From NCBI GenBank assembly GCA_021849435.1, contig JAJZSX010000034.1:1-12420 (forward strand): a DNA stretch of 12,420 nucleotides. The letters run 5' to 3'. The notes below the pieces were generated by a model. It did no database searches. It was not told where the DNA came from and saw nothing but the letters and a program-made list of their open reading frames with translations. The stretch is from Actinomycetes bacterium. GTDB lineage: Bacteria > Actinomycetota > Acidimicrobiia > Acidimicrobiales > RAAP-2. Numbering within the stretch: position 1 is the stretch's first letter; every line of letters begins with the position of its first letter. Both the position numbers and the translations under genes were made by a program. Of this stretch, positions 7,532 to 12,420 are shown piece by piece.

Positions 7532-7813
7532 CGGCGTCGGCGGTTCGTTCGTGAGTCCACCGCCGCACAGCTAGGCCATCGCGAATACGGCCTCGGTCGA
7601 GTGGTGCATGATGCCGCGGCAGTTGCCGAGGCTGATCGTTGAATTCAGTCGCTCTATCTTGGAGTTCGACAGGTTCAGCTCGACTGCGGCCACGATCCGC
7701 TCGCGATTCGTGCGCACGTTCTTGACCAATTTCACGAGGACAAGAATGCGACATCGACTGGCCCGGCGCAGCCGCCACTCGAGGTGTATCGACGCGTCGT
7801 CAGGCTTGTGCGG
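7532..7813 (-). pseudogene. Decayed C-terminal fragment of an ISL3-family transposase
   Basis: Reading the minus strand from 7813 gives about 80 codons ending in a TAG at 7571-7573. They show the C-terminal pattern of ISL3 (IS204/IS1001/IS1096/IS1165) DDE transposases: a WRLRRASRCRI-like segment, VKNVRTNRERIVAAVEL, then LSNSKIERLN (7643-7672), where the last catalytic Glu normally lies, and HHSTEAVFAMA. Past the TAG the same frame continues LCGGGGLTNEPP, matching the usual (Y)LCCGG ending, so TAG probably replaces a Tyr codon. Upstream a TGA at 7814-7816 closes the frame and no further transposase sequence is recognised. Intact members are about 400 aa or more, so this is a remnant. The flanks 7413-7531 and 7814-7892 show nothing else recognisable; terminal inverted repeats were not found. 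Confidence 0.65.
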
Positions 7814-7892
7814 TCAATGGGGGCGGCTCGATAACGCGCTGGCAACCTAACTGCCAACGCTTCGCTCAGAAATTCGATTTACAGCACAATCA

Positions 7893-7940
7893 CTGGAGAC
7901 GGCGTCCGGGTTCGAACGGGAGTACGGGGCTTTGCGGGCC
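7893..7940 (-). repeat. tRNA-Cys 3'-part copy (attachment-site-like direct repeat, left copy)
   Basis: This 48-bp segment matches 12313-12360 at 44 positions; differences are at 7899, 7910, 7918 and 7936. It contains the encoded CCA, the acceptor 3' strand, the T arm (TTCGAA), the variable region and the anticodon region (GCA) of tRNA-Cys. The T stem carries one mismatch, and position 33 of the anticodon loop is C instead of T, so it is not a functional tRNA. Beyond 7940 the match falls to 10 of 27, with 11 of the 17 differences being transitions. This could mean an older full-length tRNA copy rather than a sharp boundary. Confidence 0.85.
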
Positions 7941-8043
7941 ACAGTCCATATGTCTGGCTGTGCCAGGGTGTGCCGGTAGTGCCTCACGACCAGGTACTAC
8001 GGCTGAAGCTCCTAGCGCCGTTGGCCTCTCGCGAGCCGCGATT

Positions 8044-8214
8044 CTAGTAAGCGCCGGGGGAAGATACGGGGGCAGAATCGCTCAGCGAACACGTCGCGGA
8101 TCCCTTCAGGTCCGCGAAGACTCGACTGATCGGTTCGAGTGACGCCAGGAGCTCTGGCTCCTTCAGCTCCATTGAAATCGAGGCTCTGATTTCCTTGGAG
8201 CCGTCAAGAACCAT
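8044..8214 (-). CDS. Doubtful small ORF, 56 aa, unrecognised
   Basis: ATG at 8214 opens a 56-codon frame (beginning MVLDGSKEIRASISMELKEP) that ends in TAG at 8044-8046. The composition is balanced (Leu, Glu, Ser, Ile) and unlike the Arg/Pro-rich noise frames nearby, which is the only reason to list it. No clear ribosome binding site precedes the ATG and no family is recognised. It lies downstream of the permease gene on the same strand, 49 bp beyond its stop. The rest of 7941-8263 holds nothing recognisable except a small GGAGC/GCTCC inverted repeat at 8148-8161 without a T tract. Confidence 0.2.
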   Translation of the reverse strand: MVLDGSKEIRASISMELKEPELLASLEPISRVFADLKGSATCSLSDSAPVSSPGAY

Positions 8215-8263
8215 TCCGGAAAGTAGCACCGAAGTTCCAGACCCTCGATGACGTTCACACGTC

Positions 8264-10759
8264 TCACTCAATGGGCTGACGGGCGAATGCCACGGGCTCT
8301 CGGCCGGCGAGTAGCCAACCACCAACCGTGGCGCCAACTGGCGTCGCGACGAGGATGATCAGAAGGTTCGTCACGGGAATGCTGGACAGCGACGAGAGCC
8401 CGTCAAGGCTGCTCGTACGGCTGAAGGCGATCATGGCGATGTAGCCGGCGACGGTGCCGATCACTGCCCCGGTCATTGCCAGCGCACCCGCGGTCACCGC
8501 GGTCAGGTTTCGGCGCATGTAGCTACTGGCACCAGCAGCGGTGAGGATGCGCAGGTCGCCAGCCGCTTCGCTTCGTATGAGGCCAATCGACATGGAAAGG
8601 ATGCCCAAGGCGAGCAGGATGCCCACCACGGTGGCCCAGTCGATGATTGACGCCGAGGTCGGGATACTTGATTTGGTCTCGATCCTCATTCCGGATGCCG
8701 CTGCGGTGATCCTGGCGTCGTTGAGTTGTAGGGCGCTGAGTGGCTGATTGGTCTGGACCAACCAGCCTGACACGAGGGTCTTCAGTCCCAGGCGGTGTAC
8801 CGCATATTCGGTGATAACGGTGTTCGGTGCCGACGTCCCTGAAGGGAGTTTGGCGACCTCCTCTATCTTCGGGTTGGCGAGGCAGCCATCCGAGGGACAA
8901 GGGAACCGGTTTGCCTGGGTGGGATTCCCGTTGGCGTAGTAGTTGCCGTACACCAGTTGCATCTTCGTGAGTGACGAGAACCCGGGCCGCATCGAAAGGA
9001 TGTCGGCCGTGGGGTCCAGCGACGAAGCCTTGATGCCGAATGCCTTCAACAACTCAGGCGTCGCGACATAGAGGGGACCCGAATAACTGCGCCCGGGTGC
9101 GGCGTGCTGCAAGGTCGCGCTGGTGGTTTCGAGTTGAATGATGTCGTTCGTGCCGAGTGCCTTGGCGATCGAGTGTGCGCCACTGTCCATCGTCTTTAGG
9201 TTGAACGTAGGCGGCACCACGCCGGCGTTGCCGGGCCATGGTCCGTAGGGACCTATGGGCGTGTAGATGATCAACTGCGTCGGCGACACGTTGGGTCCAG
9301 CCCAGTCGAGGACGTTCCCGAAGCGCGCCGCCGACGCCACCATCACGACGACGGCAATGAACACGCCAATGCTGATCGCTCCGAGCGCCGAGCCTGAACG
9401 CGCGCGGAAACGAGCGAGGTCGCGGGTGGCCATTCGCACGGCGAGAGGCGATCGCCGGGTGAGTCGACTGAGCGCGGTAAGAAGAAACGGGGCCCACAAG
9501 ACAACAGCCACGCTGAGGGCAATAAAGCCGAGGATCAACTCCGGTATCCCTGCACCCTTGCCGCCGCTCGCACCGGCAGCACCGAGAAGAAAGAACGCCA
9601 CAACCACAAAGACGACGCCCGGAACAACAGTGCGACCCATCTTTTTGGGCGGGACTGGACGGCCCGACAGTGCGGCCACGACCGAGATCCGAGTCACGGC
9701 CTTCGCGGGCCTCGTGGCAGCGAAGTAAGTCGAGACAACCGCGAGCACCGTAGCGGCGATAATGACGATCCAAGGCAACTGGAACACACCGATGACGTGG
9801 TGGGCGCTGGCTTCGAGGCTTGGTCGATACGCCAACCAGGCCGCCAAGCCCACCACCACTCCCAGCAGCGCACCCACGACACCGACCATGGCTCCATTCG
9901 CGCGGACCACCATGCTGATGTTCTTGTCGGTGGCGCCGATGGCTCCCAGCATCCCGATCGAGCGCAGACGTCGCTGGGCCAACACCGTGAAGCCGGCTAC
10001 CGCCACCAGGGCGATGAGGAGCATCGCGAGGGTCGCCAACGCGAGTGAGATGGTCTCGGGGTTGATTGGGTTGCTCTGGGCGACCGACTCAGGCGTTACG
10101 ACGTTGGAACCGAGCTTGCCGGGGCCCACTCCAGGAGCGTCGAACAGGACCGAGACTTGGGTGGGATCGGGAACCTGTCCCGGGACGACCAGGGCGAACT
10201 GATCGAGGAGGTTCTGAGGATTCTCGACCAGACCGACGACCCGGCGAGCAACAGAACCCACGCGCGAGGTGCTGCCGACCTGGAGGTGTAGAGATGCCGC
10301 AACGCTGGACGTGACCGCCACTTCGCGAGCGCTGGTCGGATAGCGACCCGACAACAAGGCCAGGAGCGGCCGGCCGTAGGGACCACTCGGATTCTGTGCG
10401 CGAAGATCGAAGGTGGTAATCGAGCCAGGTATTGCGATGGTCCTATTCTCGATGACGTCAACTGGGCCGTAGCGCTGGCGCCACGTCGCAACCGTTGCCG
10501 CCTCCGACGCGCTGATCCCCGGGAACACGGCCAGATCATGAGCCGTTCCAAAGCCGACGTAGGACGAAAGGGGCGTATTTGACGAGACGCCGACGCCCAC
10601 GGTCGTCGCCGCCACGGCCACCGTGATGAGCGCCAGCACCAGCAACTGCTGGCGCCATTCGCGGCGCAGAAGCCGCCACGCCCAGCGCATCACCGCCCGT
10701 CGGCCGGGCAGTCCCCCGTTGGCCGGACGATCTGTGCGCAGTTCGAGGGTCGTAATCAT
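8264..10759 (-). CDS. FtsX-type ABC transporter permease (fused two-half form)
   Basis: An 831-aa membrane protein with about 10 membrane segments, near residues 38-58, 238-262, 286-311, 328-348, 378-397, 405-430, 455-478, 707-728, 752-779 and 795-818. Two extracytoplasmic loops lie at 59-237 and 479-706. The first loop has MacB-PCD-like features and the second contains the pair Cys621/Cys626 (CPSDGC). The helix before each large loop follows a basic segment (LLRREWRQQ; RFRARSG), as is usual in this family. It overlaps the upstream ATPase by 4 bp (ATGA), so the two are probably translationally coupled. It is the last gene of the PadR-ATPase-permease operon. The substrate is unknown; PadR-linked exporters of this kind often respond to antibiotics or membrane stress. 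It shares its topology, but little obvious sequence, with the permease at 2834-5908. Confidence 0.88.
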   Translation of the reverse strand: MITTLELRTDRPANGGLPGRRAVMRWAWRLLRREWRQQLLVLALITVAVAATTVGVGVSSNTPLSSYVGFGTAHDLAVFPGISASEAATVATWRQRYGPVDVIENRTIAIPGSITTFDLRAQNPSGPYGRPLLALLSGRYPTSAREVAVTSSVAASLHLQVGSTSRVGSVARRVVGLVENPQNLLDQFALVVPGQVPDPTQVSVLFDAPGVGPGKLGSNVVTPESVAQSNPINPETISLALATLAMLLIALVAVAGFTVLAQRRLRSIGMLGAIGATDKNISMVVRANGAMVGVVGALLGVVVGLAAWLAYRPSLEASAHHVIGVFQLPWIVIIAATVLAVVSTYFAATRPAKAVTRISVVAALSGRPVPPKKMGRTVVPGVVFVVVAFFLLGAAGASGGKGAGIPELILGFIALSVAVVLWAPFLLTALSRLTRRSPLAVRMATRDLARFRARSGSALGAISIGVFIAVVVMVASAARFGNVLDWAGPNVSPTQLIIYTPIGPYGPWPGNAGVVPPTFNLKTMDSGAHSIAKALGTNDIIQLETTSATLQHAAPGRSYSGPLYVATPELLKAFGIKASSLDPTADILSMRPGFSSLTKMQLVYGNYYANGNPTQANRFPCPSDGCLANPKIEEVAKLPSGTSAPNTVITEYAVHRLGLKTLVSGWLVQTNQPLSALQLNDARITAAASGMRIETKSSIPTSASIIDWATVVGILLALGILSMSIGLIRSEAAGDLRILTAAGASSYMRRNLTAVTAGALAMTGAVIGTVAGYIAMIAFSRTSSLDGLSSLSSIPVTNLLIILVATPVGATVGGWLLAGREPVAFARQPIE

Positions 10760-11490
10760 CGTTGTGGAGGCGGCGGCGAGCTGGGTTCGAGCAGGGATTC
10801 AGGACTCGGAGGCGGCATCGTCTGATCCACCACGCGTCCGTCGCGTACGAACACCACTCGATCAGCCCAGGAGGCGAGCTTCGCGTCGTGGGTAACGACG
10901 ATGGCTGCCACACCTTGGTGGCAGGCGGTCAGGATCATCCGCATGACGGCTTCGCCGTTCACTGAGTCGAGCGCGCCCGACGGCTCATCGGCGAGCAGCA
11001 GTTGCCGATTCCCGACGACGGCGCGGGCAATAGCAACCCGCTGTCGCTCACCACCCGAGAGCTCATCGGGGAAGCGTGTCGCGCGATCGGCCAGTCCGAG
11101 CTCCTCGAGCGCCGCCATCCCCTCGATGCGTGCCTTCTTGGTCGCGACGCCGTCAAGTTCGAGCGGCAGTGTGACGTTCTCGACGGCGGTGAGCCCAGCC
11201 AACAGGTTGAAGTCCTGGAACACGTAACCCACCGTCCGTCGTCGCAAGCGTGCTTTGTCGTTGCGCGACATCGCCGACAGCACTGCTCCGTCAATGATCA
11301 CCTCGCCACTCGTCGGCTCCTCGAGACTTCCCGCAATAGTGAGAAGTGTGGACTTACCCGACCCGCTTGGACCCATGACCGCCACGAGGGCGCCTCGTTC
11401 CACTGAGAGGTCGATATCGGTGATGGCGTGAACTTCGGTTGGCCCCTCGCCGTAGACCTTCGAAACCGCTCGCATCTCTAAGAAGCTCAT
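10756..11490 (-). CDS. ABC transporter ATP-binding protein (LolD/MacB type)
   Basis: A 244-aa ATPase when started at ATG 11490. It has Walker A GPSGSGKST at 40-48, Q-loop Gln92 in FQDFNLL, signature LSGGE at 144-148, Walker B LLLADE at 164-169, D-loop GALD, switch His201 in VTHD, then VRDGRVVD and a Pro/Ser-rich tail (224-244). The frame is open further upstream to 11595, but those residues are Arg/Cys-rich, lie inside the PadR gene and are not family-like. Homology starts at MSFLEMRAVSKVYGEG, so 11490 is preferred. ATG and the PadR stop share one base (TGATG), and the end overlaps the permease start by 4 bp. As the only ATPase of this operon, it should act as a homodimer. Confidence 0.92.
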   Translation of the reverse strand: MSFLEMRAVSKVYGEGPTEVHAITDIDLSVERGALVAVMGPSGSGKSTLLTIAGSLEEPTSGEVIIDGAVLSAMSRNDKARLRRRTVGYVFQDFNLLAGLTAVENVTLPLELDGVATKKARIEGMAALEELGLADRATRFPDELSGGERQRVAIARAVVGNRQLLLADEPSGALDSVNGEAVMRMILTACHQGVAAIVVTHDAKLASWADRVVFVRDGRVVDQTMPPPSPESLLEPSSPPPPQR

Positions 11491-12068
11491 CAGCGTGTCC
11501 CAATCCTTCGGTGGACTCTCGGCATCGTCACATTCACATCGACTGACTGCTCGTCCACGGCACGCTTCAACCGGCCATCGGCAACGTCGAGCCACCGCAC
11601 CACCGAATCAAGACGAAGTAGTTCTGCGTCGGCCGCCAGAGCGAAGCCCAAATCGAGATGATCCTCGTCTTCCTTAAGTCGAGTCCACTGCTGCATCAGC
11701 TCTACGAGATAACGGCGGTGAACCTGGATAATGTCGTGCACGTCGACGTCAGGCAGGCGGAACGCCACCAGAACTTTGATCACCAACTCATCACGAGGCG
11801 GTGACGACAAGTCGGGTGGCGTCCGAAGCCACGACGAGAGTTCACCTTCACCCGCATCCGTAATCCGAAAGTTGCGTTGCCGCTCGTCGTCGCTGGATCC
11901 ATCAGACTCCACGCAACCATCACGCTCCAGCCGCTGCAGGGTGGTGTACACCTGGCCGATGTTCAAAGGCCATACATCGCCCGTACTCGCTTCAAACTCA
12001 TTGCGAAGTTGAAAGCCGTATTTTGGACCCTCGCTCAAGAGCGCGAGTAGGGCGTGTCGAACACTCAT
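11490..12068 (-). CDS. PadR-family transcriptional regulator
   Basis: A 192-aa regulator with an N-terminal winged helix (residues 1-83: MSVRHALLALLSEGPKYGFQLRNEFE, wing containing DGSSDDERQRNFRIT, recognition helix near IGQVYTTLQRLERDG) and a C-terminal helical dimerisation region of the Vir_act_alpha_C type (about 90-180). PadR proteins are usually ligand-released repressors of neighbouring transporter genes and of themselves. It is the first gene of an operon with the ATPase and permease that follow. The ATG at 12068 has a perfect AGGAGG site 5 nt upstream (12074-12079), the strongest in the window. A palindrome overlapping its promoter suggests autorepression. The family is firm; the inducer is unknown. 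Confidence 0.93.
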   Translation of the reverse strand: MSVRHALLALLSEGPKYGFQLRNEFEASTGDVWPLNIGQVYTTLQRLERDGCVESDGSSDDERQRNFRITDAGEGELSSWLRTPPDLSSPPRDELVIKVLVAFRLPDVDVHDIIQVHRRYLVELMQQWTRLKEDEDHLDLGFALAADAELLRLDSVVRWLDVADGRLKRAVDEQSVDVNVTMPRVHRRIGTR

Positions 12069-12086
12069 GAAAGCCTCCTGATGACA

Positions 12087-12116
12087 ACTATACTGAGTAT
12101 CCTACCTAGTATTCAA
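12087..12116 (-). promoter_or_regulatory. Promoter of the PadR-ATPase-permease operon
   Basis: Minus-strand TTGAAT (12111-12116), an 18-bp spacer and TATAGT (12087-12092) form a good sigma70-like promoter. The -10 box is followed 7 nt later by the AGGAGG ribosome binding site of the PadR gene. The stretch is notably AT-rich compared with its surroundings. Confidence 0.6.
12090..12112. promoter_or_regulatory. Probable PadR operator
   Basis: A perfect 11-bp palindrome ATACTGAGTAT (12090-12100) overlaps the -10 box. A further AGTAT half-site at 12108-12112 lies 7 nt away, next to the -35 box. PadR dimers bind inverted repeats, and the placement inside the promoter fits autorepression. The assignment to this regulator is inferred from position; no similar motif was seen upstream of the 2834 operon. 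Confidence 0.6.
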
Positions 12117-12270
12117 GAGGATGCTCGCCCTGACAAACTCAGTGGCTGAACCGGTGCCGTGATTCGATGAGCCGTTTCATCAGGGGCCACCATGTGGTGA
12201 GGTCGAACAACTCAAAGGCGACTCCAAATGCGCCCTGATTACGCCGTATTGCATTGACCTCTGCTCCAAC

Positions 12271-12308
12271 AAAAATCCCAGGGGTAGAAGCAGAGGCAGC
12301 ATGACCCC
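12271..12308 (-). terminator. Possible terminator after tRNA-Cys
   Basis: On the minus strand, just past the tRNA 3' end, GGGGT (12304-12308) can pair with ACCCC (12281-12285) across an 18-nt loop, followed 5 nt later by a run of five T (12271-12275). The loop is long and the stem short, so this is weak. Confidence 0.25.
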
Positions 12309-12313
12309 ATTTC

Positions 12314-12387
12314 TGGAGGCGGCGTCCGGATTCGAACCGGAGTACGGGGCTTTGCAGGCCCCTGCCTAACCACTCGGCCACGCCGCC
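12314..12387 (-). tRNA. tRNA-Cys (anticodon GCA)
   Basis: The minus strand folds as a complete cloverleaf: acceptor GGCGGCG/CGCCGCC, D arm GCC/GGC around GAGTGGTTA, anticodon stem GGGGC/GCCCC with loop CTGCAAA (anticodon GCA), variable GTAC, T stem TCCGG/CCGGA with loop TTCGAAT, discriminator T at 12317. CCA is encoded at 12316-12314. The 3' part, from the anticodon loop to CCA, is duplicated at 7893-7940. Confidence 0.95.
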
Positions 12388-12420
12388 AGAAACGACAATC
12401 CTACCGGCTCGCGCGACGCC

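Larger units (their letters stand above)
7893..12360. mobile_element. Putative tRNA-Cys-associated island carrying a PadR/ABC operon
   Basis: Direct repeats of the tRNA-Cys 3' part flank the segment, exactly 4420 bp apart. The intact tRNA is at the right end and the orphan 3' fragment at the left. For a minus-strand tRNA this is the arrangement left by site-specific integration into a tRNA 3' end. The cargo is the PadR regulator, one ATPase and one permease. No integrase, excisionase or replication gene is visible between the repeats, so it would be a remnant, a trans-mobilised element or a decayed tRNA duplication. An ISL3 transposase remnant lies just outside the left repeat. Confidence 0.4.

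Noticed and set aside
7608..7850. Plus-strand 80-codon frame in the intergenic region
   Set aside because: It is antisense to the transposase relic and rich in Arg/Ser, with no ribosome site or family pattern.
7894..7967. Second functional tRNA-Cys
   Set aside because: The acceptor, anticodon and T stems contain mismatches and the D arm cannot be formed convincingly.
11491..11595. N-terminal extension of the PadR-operon ATPase
   Set aside because: The 35 extra residues are Arg/Cys-rich, overlap the PadR coding sequence and precede the point where ATPase homology starts.
12139..12381. Minus-strand frame of 80 codons overlapping tRNA-Cys
   Set aside because: Its first part is the translated tRNA gene. 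The rest (about 12139-12313) has no recognisable domain, and no integrase remnant could be recognised in it.

Overview
The window looks like a high-GC actinobacterial chromosome, plausibly an Acidimicrobiia-type lineage. The reasons are frequent GTG starts, two cell-wall enzymes with long Thr-rich (ACG/ACC) linkers, promoter-to-start spacing typical of leaderless mRNAs, and LolD/FtsX-type ABC operons with a PadR regulator. The lineage is inferred from style only; no phylogenetic marker is present. Layout: (1) 1-2107 holds a divergent peptidoglycan pair: a D,D-carboxypeptidase on the minus strand, truncated by the window start, and an L,D-transpeptidase on the plus strand. Each has a TANNNT -10 box exactly 6 nt upstream of a GTG start. 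A D,D-carboxypeptidase produces the tetrapeptide stems that L,D-transpeptidases cross-link, so the pairing makes functional sense. (2) 2271-2681 encodes a small DUF1801 (YdhG-like) protein on the minus strand. (3) 2834-7412 is a tightly overlapping plus-strand operon: a 1024-aa fused FtsX-type permease followed by two different ABC ATPases. The first ATPase has a divergent signature motif and D-loop and an AbrB-like C-terminal tail. (4) 7413-8263 has no intact gene. It contains the decayed C-terminal end of an ISL3-type transposase, a 48-bp copy of the 3' part of tRNA-Cys, and one doubtful small ORF. (5) 8264-12068 is a minus-strand operon, transcribed PadR regulator, ABC ATPase, 831-aa FtsX-type permease, with overlapping start and stop codons. 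A promoter with an embedded ATACT/AGTAT palindrome precedes it. (6) 12314-12387 is an intact tRNA-Cys (GCA) on the minus strand with encoded CCA. The tRNA-Cys 3' part (12313-12360) and its copy at 7893-7940 are direct repeats, 44 of 48 identical and exactly 4420 bp apart. They are in the orientation expected when an element integrates into a tRNA 3' end. They bracket precisely the PadR/ABC operon, suggesting it is a small island or remnant next to a second, unrelated FtsX-type exporter. No integrase is visible. The two ABC systems are convergent and have the same inferred 10-helix permease layout. One has a single ATPase gene (homodimer expected) and the other has two (heterodimer expected). 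Substrates cannot be read from the sequence; lipoprotein, lipid or antimicrobial-peptide handling are the usual roles of these families.
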